Part shown: positions 1 through 8,749 of the stretch, piece by piece
How positions within the stretch are numbered: the stretch's first letter is position 1
Layout: each line of letters opens with the position of its first letter
DNA from: Nocardioides cremeus
Lineage (GTDB): Bacteria; Actinomycetota; Actinomycetes; Propionibacteriales; Nocardioidaceae
DNA length: 64,000 bases
Direction: 5' to 3'
NCBI RefSeq assembly: GCF_030518195.1
Contig: NZ_JAULSC010000003.1
Coordinates: forward strand, 232,191-296,190
Translations under genes and position numbers: made by a program
Notes under the pieces: model-generated
The model's input: the letters and a program-made list of their open reading frames with translations, nothing else
Database searches by the model: none
Told to the model about the DNA's origin: nothing

Positions 1-2
1 TG

Positions 3-353
3 CGCCGTCCGCGGGTCGGTTCGCTGCCCCAGCCACCGGCGCGCTCGGTGCCCCAGCAGCTGCCGGGAGGGCTGGTCGTCTCGCGGGAGCAGAAGTGGGC
101 CACGCTCGAGGGCGCGCCGCTGCCGCTGACCCCTCCCGAGCTCGACCTCCTGGCCACCCTGGCCTCGCGCCCCGACCAGCCCTGGTCGCGCGAGGAGCTG
201 GCCGCCGAGGTGTGGTCGGGCGAGCTGATCGAGTCCGACTTCGTGGTCGACGTGCAGGTGGCGGGGCTGCGGCGCAAGCTGCGCAACGCCTCCGGGCGCG
301 ACTGGATCCGCACCGTCGACGGGAGCTCCTACCTCCTCGACACCGACGCATGA
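3..353 (+). CDS. Winged-helix (OmpR/PhoB-type) DNA-binding protein, C-terminal part
   Basis: The frame is open from the left edge of the window, so this is probably the tail of a longer response regulator; a GTG at 48 could also start a 101-residue stand-alone protein. The visible part holds a transcriptional regulatory C-terminal winged helix: LTPPELDLLATLASRP (helix 1), SREELAAEVW (helix 2), VVDVQVAGLRRKL (recognition helix), then the WIRTVDGSSYLL wing. It overlaps the next gene by 4 bp (ATGA), suggesting co-translation with the receiver-like/PIG-L protein. The domain is clear. The target genes and the presence of an upstream receiver domain are not visible here. Confidence 0.75.
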   Translation, partial: RRPRVGSLPQPPARSVPQQLPGGLVVSREQKWATLEGAPLPLTPPELDLLATLASRPDQPWSREELAAEVWSGELIESDFVVDVQVAGLRRKLRNASGRDWIRTVDGSSYLLDTDA

Positions 354-1387
354 ACGCACCGCTCCCCGACCCGCCCGCCGGGCTGGTGCGCGAGGCGGTC
401 GCGCCCGAGCGTCTCGTCGTCGTGTGGACGCGTGCCCGGGTCGACGCACTGCTCGCCGCGCTCGGGGACGCCGGGCACCTGCCGCTGGTGCTGGAGCCGG
501 TCGAGACGCTGGAGCTCATCGACGTCTCCGGACCGCCGGCGGTGCTGCTGGTCGACCCCGCCCTGCTCGACGACGCCACGTTGGACCTCGTCGACCGGAT
601 CCGGCGGGACTGGCCGCAGACGCGGGTCGTGGTGCTCGCCGGAGCCGGTGCCGACGGCGCCGGCCTGCTGCGCGCGATGCGCGCCGGCCTGGGTGAGGTC
701 GTCGACCCGGCCGACCCCGCGTCGGCGCTCGACCTCGTCGGGCAGCACCCACCGGGTGCCCAGGAGCGGGTGCTCGCCGTCGGGGCGCACCCCGACGACA
801 TCGAGATCGGCTGCGGTGCGACGCTGCTGCGGCACCGGCGGCTGGGGCACGCGATCACGGTGCTGACGCTGAGCCGGGGGGCGGTCGGCGGCGAGATCGA
901 GCTGCGCCGGCGCGAGGCCGCGGGCGCGTCGATGGCGCTCTCGGCCGAGCTGTTGATGGCCGACCTGCCCGACACCCGCATCGGTGACTCCCACGATGCC
1001 GTCGAGCTGGTGGAGGCGGCCATCGCGCACGCCCGCCCGACCACGGTCTACGTGCACTCCAAGGCCGACGACCACCAGGACCACCGCGCTGTCCACGAGG
1101 CGACGGTCATCGCGGCCCGCCGGGTCCCGCAGCTCTACTGCTACCAGTCGCCCTCGTCGCGCAACGAGTTCGCGCCGACGAAGTTCGTGCCGGTGGGGGA
1201 GACGATCGAGGAGAAGGTCGAGCTGCTGGCCCACTACCGCTCGCAGGCGCAGCGGCACTACCTGGCACCCGACCTCGTGGTGGCCACGGCCCGCTACTGG
1301 GCGCGCCAGCTGCCGCACGCCCGCTACGCGGAGCCCTTCGAGGTGCTCCGGGCCAGCGAGCACGAGAGCTTCCCGACCAGTCCCTGA
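350..1387 (+). CDS. PIG-L/LmbE-family deacetylase with N-terminal receiver-like domain
   Basis: A 345-residue protein. Residues about 20-130 look like a degenerate response-regulator receiver (VVVWTRARVDALLAAL, VLLVDPALLD, TRVVVLAGAGADGA). From about 140 it is a PIG-L de-N-acetylase: the zinc/catalytic motif AHPDD lies at residues 146-150, and a KADDHQDHRAVH segment supplies the later histidines. The family removes acetyl groups from GlcNAc-type substrates (MshB, Mca, LmbE relatives), but the substrate here cannot be told. The ATG overlaps the stop of the winged-helix gene. The combination suggests a signal-coupled enzyme or a decayed regulator fusion, which is inference. Confidence 0.8.
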   Translation: MNAPLPDPPAGLVREAVAPERLVVVWTRARVDALLAALGDAGHLPLVLEPVETLELIDVSGPPAVLLVDPALLDDATLDLVDRIRRDWPQTRVVVLAGAGADGAGLLRAMRAGLGEVVDPADPASALDLVGQHPPGAQERVLAVGAHPDDIEIGCGATLLRHRRLGHAITVLTLSRGAVGGEIELRRREAAGASMALSAELLMADLPDTRIGDSHDAVELVEAAIAHARPTTVYVHSKADDHQDHRAVHEATVIAARRVPQLYCYQSPSSRNEFAPTKFVPVGETIEEKVELLAHYRSQAQRHYLAPDLVVATARYWARQLPHARYAEPFEVLRASEHESFPTSP

Positions 1388-1405
1388 CACACGTGACGCC
1401 GAAAC

Positions 1406-1419
1406 TAGAACACGTTATG
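1406..1419 (+). promoter_or_regulatory. KstR operator (FNR-ferredoxin operon)
   Basis: TAGAACACGTTATG matches the KstR palindrome TnnAACnnGTTnnA except at the last base. A near-ideal -10 hexamer, TATGAT (1416-1421), overlaps its right half and lies 6 nt before the GTG at 1428. Repressor bound here would cover the promoter, and the mRNA should be leaderless. Confidence 0.85.
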
Positions 1420-1427
1420 ATTTCGGT

Positions 1428-2426
1428 GTGACCCAGACCGCCGAGCACGTGGAGTGCGACCTCTTGGTCGTGGGCGCCGGCCCGACCGGGCTGTTCGCCG
1501 CCTACTACGCGGGCTTCCGGGGCCACCGGGTGGCGGTCGTCGACTCGCTGCCCGAGCTGGGCGGGCAGATCACCGCGATGTACCCCGAGAAGCTGATCCT
1601 CGACGTGGCGGGCTTCCCCGCCGTCAAGGGTCGCGACCTGGTGGCGGGCCTGGTCGAGCAGGCCGCCAGCGCCGACCCGACGTACCTGCTCGGGCGCACC
1701 GCGCTGAGCCTGGAGCACCACGACGACGGTGTCGTGGTGGGGCTCGACGACGGCACCAGCGTGCGGGCCGGCGCCGTGCTGGTGACCGCGGGCATCGGCA
1801 AGTTCAGCCCGCGGCCGCTGCCGGCGGGGGAGGGCTGGCTGGGTCGCGGGCTGGAGTTCTTCGTGCCGCGCTTCGAGCCGTACGCCGACAAGGACGTGGT
1901 GATCGTCGGCGGTGGCGACTCGGCCTTCGACTGGGCGGTGCACCTCGAGCCGGTCGCGCGGTCGGTGACCCTCGTGCACCGGCGGGCGCAGTTCCGCGCC
2001 CACGAGCGGACCGTCGCGCAGGTGCGCGCCTCCTCGGTGCGCCTCGTCACCGAGGCCGAGGTGCTGGCGCTGCGCGCCGCTCCCGGCGACCCCGACGGGC
2101 CGCTCGGCGAGATCGAGCTCAGGCAGGGCGAGGAGACGACGGTGCTGGCCTGCCAGGCCGTGGTGGCCGCCCTCGGCTTCGTCGCCGACCTCGGCCCGAT
2201 CCAGCAGTGGGGCATCGAGGTCGACAAGCGCCACGTGGTGGTGGACCCCTCGATGCGCACCAACCTGCCCCGTGTCTTCGCCGCCGGCGACATCACCGAG
2301 CACCCCGGCAAGGTGCGGCTGATCGCCGTCGGCTTCGGCGAGGCGGCCACGGCCGTCAACAACGCCACCGTCGCCATCGACCCCGGGGCCAAGGTGTTCC
2401 CGGGCCACTCCAGTGAAGGGAGCTGA
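1428..2426 (+). CDS. Ferredoxin--NADP(+) reductase, thioredoxin-reductase-like (type 2 FNR)
   Basis: A flavoprotein of 332 residues that passes electrons from NAD(P)H to ferredoxin. It has an N-terminal FAD-binding GxGxxG ([15 protein letters not shown]), a second dinucleotide fold for NADPH ([15 protein letters not shown]), and a C-terminal FAD motif ([21 protein letters not shown] without the CxxC of thioredoxin reductases). The GTG start is fixed by the leaderless promoter TATGAT 6 nt upstream, itself under a KstR operator. The ferredoxin gene follows 3 nt downstream, so the pair probably feeds the steroid P450s or Rieske oxygenases. The partner assignment is inferred from co-regulation. 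Confidence 0.9.
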   Translation: MTQTAEHVECDLLVVGAGPTGLFAAYYAGFRGHRVAVVDSLPELGGQITAMYPEKLILDVAGFPAVKGRDLVAGLVEQAASADPTYLLGRTALSLEHHDDGVVVGLDDGTSVRAGAVLVTAGIGKFSPRPLPAGEGWLGRGLEFFVPRFEPYADKDVVIVGGGDSAFDWAVHLEPVARSVTLVHRRAQFRAHERTVAQVRASSVRLVTEAEVLALRAAPGDPDGPLGEIELRQGEETTVLACQAVVAALGFVADLGPIQQWGIEVDKRHVVVDPSMRTNLPRVFAAGDITEHPGKVRLIAVGFGEAATAVNNATVAIDPGAKVFPGHSSEGS

Positions 2427-2429
2427 TCC

Positions 2430-2624
2430 ATGAGCACGATCAAGGTCGACTTCGACCTGTGCGAGTCGAACGCGCTGTGCGAGGCGATGGCCCCGCAGGT
2501 CTTCGAGCTCGACGACGACGACTACCTGCAGCTCAAGACCGAGCAGACCACCGACGACAACCGCGCCGACGTCGAGCGCGCCGTCGCGGCGTGCCCGCGC
2601 GCCGCGATCCGGCTGGAGGACTGA
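2430..2624 (+). CDS. Small [3Fe-4S] ferredoxin, FdxD-like
   Basis: A 64-residue acidic ferredoxin. Three cysteines are placed as in single-cluster actinobacterial ferredoxins: C11-x5-C17 and C55 followed by proline. The position that would complete a [4Fe-4S] site in the first motif is not cysteine, so a [3Fe-4S] cluster is expected. Such ferredoxins are the usual electron donors of bacterial P450s. It sits between a ferredoxin reductase and a steroid SDR. The M. tuberculosis counterpart fdxD (Rv3503c) likewise adjoins the Hsd4A gene Rv3502c, and the order here agrees. Confidence 0.9.
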   Translation: MSTIKVDFDLCESNALCEAMAPQVFELDDDDYLQLKTEQTTDDNRADVERAVAACPRAAIRLED

Positions 2625-3521
2625 GTGAGCACGTCGCTGGAGGGCCGCGTCGCCGTCGTGACGGGTGCGGGGGCCGGCCTGGGCCGCGCCGAGGCGCTGG
2701 CCATGGCCGGTGCGGGCGCCGACCTGGTGGTCAACGACCTGCTGGGCGCCGCCGACCAGGTGGTCGACGAGGTCAAGGCGCTGGGGCGCCGGGTGCTGGT
2801 CGTGGAGGGCGACGTCGCGGAGCGCAGCACCGCCGACGCGATGCTAGCGGCCGCCGTCGACGACCTGGGGCGCCTCGACGTCGTGGTCAACAACGCGGGC
2901 ATGACCCGGGACCGGATGCTCTTCAACATGAGCGACGAGGAGTTCGACTCGGTCGTGCGGGTGCACCTGCGGGGGCACTTCCTGCTCTCGCGCAACGCCG
3001 CCGCGCACTGGCGTGCGCAGGCCAAGCAGGCGGGCGGCCCGGTCTACGGCAGCGTCGTCAACACGGCCTCCGAGGCGTTCCTGTCGGGCCCGCCCGGGCA
3101 GGCCAACTACGGCGCCGCCAAGGCCGGCATCGCCGCCCTCACCGTCGCCACCGCCCGCGCACTGGGCTCCTCGGGCGTGCGTGCCAACGCGATCTGCCCG
3201 CGGGCCCGCACCGCGATGACCGCCGAGGTCTTCGGCGAGGACACCTCGGGCGAGGGCGTCGACCCCTACTCGCCCGAGCACGTCGCACCCGTGGTGGCCT
3301 ACCTCGCCTCGCCCGCCGCCGAGCGGATCACCGGCCAGGTGCTGGTGGTGTACGGCGGCATGGTGGCCGTGGTCGCCGCGCCCGTCGTCGAGCAGCGCTT
3401 CGACACCACGGGCACCACCTGGACCGCCGACGAGCTCGACCAGCAGCTGGGCGGCTTCTTCGCCGAGCGCGACCCCGCCGTCGGCTTCGCCGCCGACTCG
3501 ATCATGAGGATGACCCTGTGA
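2625..3521 (+). CDS. hsd4A: Short-chain dehydrogenase, Hsd4A-like (steroid side-chain beta-oxidation)
   Basis: A 298-residue SDR starting with GTG directly after the ferredoxin stop. Visible motifs are the Rossmann TGAGAGLG, the NNAG strand, and a YGAAKAG catalytic Tyr-Lys pair. It has the longer C-terminal tail typical of the Hsd4A/multifunctional-enzyme 2 type dehydrogenases. In mycobacteria Hsd4A (Rv3502c, next to fdxD) oxidises the 22-hydroxyl of steroid-CoA intermediates during side-chain beta-oxidation. Position behind ferredoxin and KstR control support that reading. A different hydroxyacyl-CoA or hydroxysteroid substrate is possible. Confidence 0.75.
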   Translation: MSTSLEGRVAVVTGAGAGLGRAEALAMAGAGADLVVNDLLGAADQVVDEVKALGRRVLVVEGDVAERSTADAMLAAAVDDLGRLDVVVNNAGMTRDRMLFNMSDEEFDSVVRVHLRGHFLLSRNAAAHWRAQAKQAGGPVYGSVVNTASEAFLSGPPGQANYGAAKAGIAALTVATARALGSSGVRANAICPRARTAMTAEVFGEDTSGEGVDPYSPEHVAPVVAYLASPAAERITGQVLVVYGGMVAVVAAPVVEQRFDTTGTTWTADELDQQLGGFFAERDPAVGFAADSIMRMTL

Positions 3522-4309
3522 CCAGCAGCAACGGGACCGGCCCCGGCCGGCTGGCCGGGAAGGTCGCGATCGTGACCGGAGGGGCGATGGGCCAGGGGGC
3601 CGGCATCTGCCGCGCGTTCGTGGCCGAGGGCGCACGCACCGTGATCGCCGACGTCGCCGACGAGCAGGGCGAGGCGCTGGCCGCCGAGCTCGAGGCCTCG
3701 CACCCGGGGATGGCCCGCTTCGCCCACCACGACGTCAGCGACGAGGAGTCCTGGACCTCGCTGGTCGCGGACACCAGCGAGCAGTGGGGGCCGGTCTCGG
3801 TGCTGGCCAACAACGCGGGGGTGCTGCGCTTCGGCCAGGTCGAGCGCCAGGACGTCGCCGACCTCGAGCTGATGTTCCGGGTCAACCAGCTCGGCTGCTT
3901 CCTGGGCATGAAGGCGGTGGCCCGCACGATGCGCAAGAACGGCGGCGGCTCCATCATCAACGCCAGCTCGACCGAGGGCCTGGGCGGCATGTCGGGCGTG
4001 GTGGCCTACGGCGCGACCAAGTTCGCGATCCGCGGCATGACCAAGGGCGCCTCGCACGAGCTCGGACCGCACGGCATCCGGGTCAACTCGGTGCATCCCG
4101 GCATGATCGACACCCCGATGACGCGCGAGCACGGCGGGGACGCGGCGATGGAGTACGGCGCGGCGAAGGTGCCGATGCGACGGGTCGGGCACCCCCACGA
4201 CGTCGCCCCGCTCTACGTGTACCTCGCCAGCGACGAGTCGACGTACGTCAACGGCGCGGAGATCGCCGTCGACGGCGGCGTCAGCGCCACCCACGCCTTC
4301 GGAGGATGA
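3518..4309 (+). CDS. Short-chain dehydrogenase resembling 3-alpha(20-beta)-hydroxysteroid dehydrogenase
   Basis: A 263-residue classical SDR that starts at a GTG overlapping the previous stop by 4 bp (GTGA). It has [11 protein letters not shown] for NAD(P) binding, NNAG, the catalytic serine strand [13 protein letters not shown], and YGATKFA. The stretch [22 protein letters not shown] closely resembles M. tuberculosis FabG3 (Rv2002), a 20-beta-hydroxysteroid dehydrogenase. It is the fourth gene of the KstR-controlled operon, so a keto/hydroxysteroid interconversion is likely. The exact position and stereochemistry cannot be read from sequence. Confidence 0.75.
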   Translation: MTSSNGTGPGRLAGKVAIVTGGAMGQGAGICRAFVAEGARTVIADVADEQGEALAAELEASHPGMARFAHHDVSDEESWTSLVADTSEQWGPVSVLANNAGVLRFGQVERQDVADLELMFRVNQLGCFLGMKAVARTMRKNGGGSIINASSTEGLGGMSGVVAYGATKFAIRGMTKGASHELGPHGIRVNSVHPGMIDTPMTREHGGDAAMEYGAAKVPMRRVGHPHDVAPLYVYLASDESTYVNGAEIAVDGGVSATHAFGG

Positions 4310-4316
4310 GCAGCAG

Positions 4317-4814
4317 ATGGCCAACCAGCGCGGGCAGGTCCAGATGGACGACGCCGAGGTCGACGCGTTCCTGACCGAGCAGCGCAGCTCGACGGTCGCC
4401 ACGATCGGCAAGGACGGCGCCGTGCACCTGGTCGCCATGTGGTACGCCTGGCTCGACGGCCACGTCTACCTCGAGACGAAGGCCAAGTCGCAGAAGGTCG
4501 TCAACCTGCGCCGCGACCCGCGGATGAGCTTCCTCGTGGAGAACGGCCACACCTACGACCAGCTGCGCGGGGTCGCGCTCGAGGGCACCGGGGTGGTCCT
4601 CGAGGACGAGCAGCTGGTCTGGGACGTGTGCGTCAACGTGTTCGAGCGCTACAACGCGCCGTACACCGAGGAGATGCGCCCCTTCGTCGACGTGATGGCC
4701 AGGAACCGCGTCGTGGTGCGGCTCGACGCCGACCGGGTGCGCAGCTGGGACCACCGCAAGCTGGGGCTGCCGGCGATGGACCTGGGCGGCTCGACGGCCG
4801 CCGCTGTGCGCTAG
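4317..4814 (+). CDS. PPOX-class (pyridoxamine-phosphate-oxidase-like) flavin or F420-binding protein
   Basis: A 165-residue split beta-barrel protein of the PNPOx-like family. The opening strands STVATIGKDGAVHLVAMWYAW and the KAKSQKVVNLRRDPRMSFLVE segment are characteristic. Actinobacterial members commonly bind F420 or FMN and reduce small substrates or bind haem; which cofactor applies here is uncertain. It ends the FNR-ferredoxin-SDR operon, starting 7 nt after the SDR stop with a GGAGGA ribosome site. It overlaps the convergent kstR gene by 4 bp. A role in steroid ring reduction is only a contextual guess. Confidence 0.7.
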   Translation: MANQRGQVQMDDAEVDAFLTEQRSSTVATIGKDGAVHLVAMWYAWLDGHVYLETKAKSQKVVNLRRDPRMSFLVENGHTYDQLRGVALEGTGVVLEDEQLVWDVCVNVFERYNAPYTEEMRPFVDVMARNRVVVRLDADRVRSWDHRKLGLPAMDLGGSTAAAVR

Positions 4815-5425
4815 TCGCGCAGCAGCAGCCCGACCGCGACCTCGATCTTCTGGCTGGTCTCGGCCACCGTCGCGCGACCGGTCACCCAGCCCACCAGCGC
4901 GGAGAGCCACACGTCGCCGATCACCTGGGCGATGGCGATGTCGGCCTCGCTCAGCTCGTCGCCGGCCGCGTCGCGGGTGGGGTCCATGGCGCGGGTGACC
5001 ATCCGCGTCATCAGCATGCCGACGTGGTCGATCTCGGTGCGCACCGAGGCGTCGGCGAACATGAAGGCGCGGGTCAGGGCCTCGGTGAGGTGGGCGTCGC
5101 CGCGCACCCCGCGGCTGGTCGTCTTGAGCACGTTGACCACCCGCTCGGCGGCGGTGTCGCCGGGGATCTCGCGCTGGGCGAACTGCGCCTCGGCGCGCTC
5201 GAACTCGCGGCCCAGCGCCGAGACCAGCAGGTGGATCTTGGAGGGGAAGTAGCGGTACAGCGTGCCCAGCGCCACCTCGGCCTGGTCGGCGACCGAGCGC
5301 ATCTGCACGGCGTCGAAGCCTCCCTCGGAGGCCAGCGCGATGGTGGCGTCGAGGATGCGCTTGCGACGCTCGCGCTGGGCGGCCGAGCCGAGCTCGTCGC
5401 TGCTGAGGGAGTTGCTGACGGTCAC
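4811..5425 (-). CDS. kstR: KstR, TetR-family repressor of steroid catabolism
   Basis: A 204-residue TetR protein. The N-terminal third carries the helix-turn-helix (about residues 20-65) and is nearly collinear with mycobacterial KstR (Rv3574): ELGSxAQRERRKRILDAT, VADQAEVALGTLYRYFPSK, HLLVSALGREF. The C-terminal ligand domain conserves the LTEALTRAFMFADAS and VIGDVWLSALVGW blocks. KstR releases DNA on binding 3-oxo-cholestenoyl-type CoA thioesters (family knowledge). GTG start, preceded by GAAAGGG. A KstR palindrome lies 62 bp upstream over a TATCAT -10 element, so autorepression is likely. It would bind the other operators in this window. Confidence 0.95.
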   Translation of the reverse strand: MTVSNSLSSDELGSAAQRERRKRILDATIALASEGGFDAVQMRSVADQAEVALGTLYRYFPSKIHLLVSALGREFERAEAQFAQREIPGDTAAERVVNVLKTTSRGVRGDAHLTEALTRAFMFADASVRTEIDHVGMLMTRMVTRAMDPTRDAAGDELSEADIAIAQVIGDVWLSALVGWVTGRATVAETSQKIEVAVGLLLRD

Positions 5426-5486
5426 GCTGGACCCTTTCGTGTGGTCGATGGATCGCCGACTAGGCTACCGACGAGTCGTGACATGA

Positions 5487-5500
5487 TAGAACACGTTCCA
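5487..5500 (-). promoter_or_regulatory. KstR operator, probable kstR autoregulatory site
   Basis: TAGAACACGTTCCA fits the 14-bp KstR consensus in full. On the minus strand a TATCAT hexamer overlaps its end and would give a kstR transcript with a leader of about 55 nt. No comparable -10 element is evident towards the glycosyltransferase gene at 5592, so control of that side is uncertain. Confidence 0.85.
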
Positions 5501-5591
5501 CTCCGCACCACGGCCCCGAGGGGTGAGGCGGGCGGCGGTGGCTCGAGACCCCCGACCGGCCCGATGGCCGTACCGACCAGAGGAGCCCGGC

Positions 5592-6890
5592 ATGCGGATC
5601 GCGATGCTGTCCTACCGATCGAAGCCGCACTGCGGCGGCCAGGGCATCTACATCCGCCACCTCAGCCGCGAGCTCGTCGCGCTGGGCCACGAGGTGGAGG
5701 TGTTCTCGGGCCAGCCCTACCCCGAGCTCGACGAGGGCGTGCGCCTGACCAAGGTGCCCAGCCTCGACCTCTACCGCGAGCCCGACCCGTTCCGGGTGCC
5801 CAAGCTGCGCGAGTTCCGTGACCGGGTCGACGTCGAGGAGTTCGCGACGATGTGCGCGGCCGGCTTCCCCGAGCCGAAGACCTTCAGCACCCGGGTGGCC
5901 CGGCTGCTGCGCGAACGGGCCGACGAGTTCGACATCGCCCACGACAACCAGGTGCTCGGCTACGGCATGCTCGACGTCGAGCGGACGATGCCGCTGATCA
6001 CCACGCTGCACCACCCGATCACCTTCGACCGGCGCATCGACCTGGCCCAGACCCGCAACCCCTACCGCAAGCTCACGCTGCGCCGGTGGTACGGCTTCCT
6101 GCGGATGCAGGGACGCGTGGCCCGCTCGGCCCGGGCGCTGATGACGCCCTCGGAGACCTCCAAGCGCGACATCGCCCGCGACTTCGGTGTCGACCCGGCG
6201 CGCATGCAGGTCATCCTGCTCGGCGTCGACGACGGGTTCGTGCCCCCGACGAAGCCCCGGGTGCCCGGACGGATCCTGGCGATGGCCAGCGCGGACGCGC
6301 CGATGAAGGGCATCTCCACGCTGCTGGAGGCCTTCGCCAAGCTGCGCACCGAGCGCGACGTCGAGCTGCTGCTGGTCACCAAGCCGCAGCCCGGCGGCCG
6401 CACCGAGAAGCTCATCGACAAGCTCTCCATCGGCGATGCCGTGCGGTTCGTGCACGGGGTCAGCGAGGCCGAGCTCGTCGAGCTGATGGGCTCCGCGGAG
6501 GTGGCCTGCGTGCCGTCGCTCTACGAGGGCTTCTCGCTGCCGACCGCGGAGCTGATGGCCTGCGCCACGCCGTTGATCGTCTCGCGCGCCGGCGCGATCC
6601 CCGAGGTCGTCGGCCCCGACGGGCTGTGCGCCGACCTGGTCACCCCGGGTGACGTCGGCGAGCTGACCGCGGCCCTGGCCGCGCTGCTCGACGACCCCGA
6701 GCGCCGCGCGGAGATGGGACGCGCGGGCCGCCGCCGCGTCGAGGAGATGTTCAGCTGGCGCGCGGTGGCGGCCACCGTCGCCGCCGCCTACGAGGACGTG
6801 ATCGCCTCGTGGCAGACCACAGGACCGATGACCGGCACCGGCCGCAAGGGCCGGGCGAGCAGAAAGTGGGGCACCAGTGCTCACCGTTGA
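5592..6890 (+). CDS. GT4-family glycosyltransferase
   Basis: A 432-residue GT-B fold glycosyltransferase. The N-terminal acceptor domain begins MRIAMLSYRSKPHCGGQGIY. The C-terminal donor domain has the group-1 signature VACVPSLYEGFSLPTAELMACATPLIVSRAGAIPEVVG, in which E-x7-E binds the nucleotide sugar. The ATG follows an AGAGGAG ribosome site by 8 nt. It heads a tight three-gene cluster with a methyltransferase and a six-hairpin-like protein, suggesting assembly of a methylated glycoconjugate or cell-envelope glycan. Neither sugar donor nor acceptor can be identified. Confidence 0.85.
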   Translation: MRIAMLSYRSKPHCGGQGIYIRHLSRELVALGHEVEVFSGQPYPELDEGVRLTKVPSLDLYREPDPFRVPKLREFRDRVDVEEFATMCAAGFPEPKTFSTRVARLLRERADEFDIAHDNQVLGYGMLDVERTMPLITTLHHPITFDRRIDLAQTRNPYRKLTLRRWYGFLRMQGRVARSARALMTPSETSKRDIARDFGVDPARMQVILLGVDDGFVPPTKPRVPGRILAMASADAPMKGISTLLEAFAKLRTERDVELLLVTKPQPGGRTEKLIDKLSIGDAVRFVHGVSEAELVELMGSAEVACVPSLYEGFSLPTAELMACATPLIVSRAGAIPEVVGPDGLCADLVTPGDVGELTAALAALLDDPERRAEMGRAGRRRVEEMFSWRAVAATVAAAYEDVIASWQTTGPMTGTGRKGRASRKWGTSAHR

Positions 6891-7608
6891 CTTCGACCGC
6901 CTGGGCCTGCGCCCGGGTGACCGCGTGCTCGACATGGGCGCCGGCGGCGGCCGGCACGCCTTCGAGGCCTACCGCCGCGGCGGTGACGTGATCGCCTTCG
7001 ACATGGACGCCGACGAGCTGGCCGGCGTGCGCGAGCTGTTCGTGGCCATGCGCGAGGCCGGTGAGGTGCCCGAGGGGGCCGAGGCCGACGTCAAGGAGGG
7101 CGACGCCCTGTCGCTGCCGTTCGCCGACGGCGAGTTCGACCGTGTCGTGGCCGCCGAGGTCCTCGAGCACATCCCCGCCGACATCCAGGCCATCGCCGAG
7201 CTGGCCCGGGTGCTGCGACCGGGCGGGACGATGGCGGTCTCGGTGCCGCGCTGGTTCCCCGAGATCGTCAACTGGAAGCTCAGCGACGACTACCACAACG
7301 TGCCCTACGGCCACATCCGGATCTACTCCGACAAGGAGCTGATCGGCAAGCTGCAGAACGCCGGGCTGACCTACGACGGCAAGGACTACGCCCACGGCCT
7401 GCACGCGCCGTACTGGTGGATCAAGTGCGCCGTCGGCGTCACCAACGACGAGCACCCGGCCGTCAAGGCCTACCACCGTCTCCTGGTGTGGGAGATCATG
7501 AAGCAGCCGCGCGCCCTGCGGCTGGCCGGCAAGGTGCTCGACCCGCTGATCGGCAAGAGCATGGTGCTCTACTTCACCAAGCCCGTGAGCGACCCGCGTG
7601 CGGCCTGA
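6877..7608 (+). CDS. Class I SAM-dependent methyltransferase
   Basis: A 243-residue methyltransferase of the Methyltransf_11 type. Motif I reads VLDMGAGGGRHAFEAYRRG. An acidic residue ends strand 2 (FDMDADEL), and the DRVVAAEVLEHI and LRPGGTMAVSVPRW motifs follow. The GTG start lies 14 bp inside the end of the glycosyltransferase gene, and its own end overlaps the next gene by 11 bp, so the three genes form one translationally coupled unit. A sugar or lipid O-methylation is plausible from context only. Confidence 0.8.
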   Translation: MLTVDFDRLGLRPGDRVLDMGAGGGRHAFEAYRRGGDVIAFDMDADELAGVRELFVAMREAGEVPEGAEADVKEGDALSLPFADGEFDRVVAAEVLEHIPADIQAIAELARVLRPGGTMAVSVPRWFPEIVNWKLSDDYHNVPYGHIRIYSDKELIGKLQNAGLTYDGKDYAHGLHAPYWWIKCAVGVTNDEHPAVKAYHRLLVWEIMKQPRALRLAGKVLDPLIGKSMVLYFTKPVSDPRAA

Positions 7609-8749
7609 GGACCGGGTGGCCGACGCCGAGCTGGCCCGGCTGCCGTACGTCGACGGGGTGCTCTCGGCCCAGCAGGTCGCCGACACCGCCCGCTCGATCG
7701 CCGACATGCAGGAGCCCTGCGGCTCGGTGCCGTGGACGACCGGCGAGCACACCGACATCTGGAACCACGTCGAGGCCGCGATGGCGCTGCTCGTGGGCGG
7801 CGAGGTCGAGGCCGCCGAGCGCGCCTACGCGTGGGTGCCCACGATGCAGCGCGCCGACGGGTCGTGGCCGATGAAGATCGTGGGCGGCGAGGTCGAGGAC
7901 CCGCGCGGCGAGGTCAACATGTCGGCCTACCTGGCCGTCGGGATCTGGCACCACTGGCTGGTGCGTCGCGACCTGGCCTTCGTGCAGCGGTTCTGGCCCT
8001 CGGTGCGGGCCGGCCTCGACTGGGTGGTGGGCCAGCAGCTCGCCTTCGGCGGCATCAACTGGACCCCCGAGGAGGACGGCGCGCTGCTCGCCGGCTCCTC
8101 GAGCATCTACCAGTCCCTGCGCGCCGGCGTCGCGCTGGCCGACCTGCTCGACGAGCCGCAGCCCGAGTGGGAGCTGGCCGGGGGTCGGCTGGGCCACGCG
8201 GTGCGGCGCCACCGCGACCTGTTCCTCGACAAGGCCACCTACTCGATGGACTGGTACTACCCGGTCCTGGGCGGCGCCGTGCGCGGCGACGACGGGCTGG
8301 CGCTCATCGACAGCCGCTGGGACGACTTCGTGCGCCCCGGCCTGGGCATCCTGTGCGTCGACACCAACCCCTGGGTGACCGGCGCCGAGACCTGCGAGCT
8401 CGTGATGGCGCTCGACTCCCTCGGGGAGGGGCGGCGCGCGCTGGGCCTGCTGGCCGACATGCAGCACCTGCGCACCGACGACGGCAGGTACTGGACCGGC
8501 TGGGTCTACGGCGACGAGGCCACCGCCACCGAGCCGGTCAACGTCAACTGGCCGCCGGAGTGGACCACCTACACCGCCGCCGCGGTGCTGCTGGCGGTCG
8601 ACGCGCTGGGGGAGACCCACGGCCACGCCACGCCCGGCTCGGGGATCATGCGCGGCACCTCGCTGGCCCCGCACTTCGCCGAGATCGGCCTGGAGTGCGG
8701 CTGCGCCGACGAGCCGGTCTCAGCCGACGGGTTCTCCCGGCGCGCCTGA
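7598..8749 (+). CDS. Alpha/alpha-barrel (prenyltransferase- or six-hairpin-glycosidase-like) protein
   Basis: A 383-residue protein rich in Trp, Tyr and acidic residues, in a pattern typical of alpha6/alpha6 toroids: EPCGSVPWTTGEHTDIWNHVEAAMAL, RADGSWPMKI, INWTPEEDGALLAGSSSIYQSL, DDGRYWTGWVYGDEATATEP. Similar proteins are annotated as prenyltransferases or glycoside hydrolases; I cannot decide between them. GTG start inside the methyltransferase gene. Together with the upstream glycosyltransferase it may process a glycan. Its 3' end overlaps the convergent methyltransferase by 30 bp. Confidence 0.6.
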   Translation: MRPEDRVADAELARLPYVDGVLSAQQVADTARSIADMQEPCGSVPWTTGEHTDIWNHVEAAMALLVGGEVEAAERAYAWVPTMQRADGSWPMKIVGGEVEDPRGEVNMSAYLAVGIWHHWLVRRDLAFVQRFWPSVRAGLDWVVGQQLAFGGINWTPEEDGALLAGSSSIYQSLRAGVALADLLDEPQPEWELAGGRLGHAVRRHRDLFLDKATYSMDWYYPVLGGAVRGDDGLALIDSRWDDFVRPGLGILCVDTNPWVTGAETCELVMALDSLGEGRRALGLLADMQHLRTDDGRYWTGWVYGDEATATEPVNVNWPPEWTTYTAAAVLLAVDALGETHGHATPGSGIMRGTSLAPHFAEIGLECGCADEPVSADGFSRRA

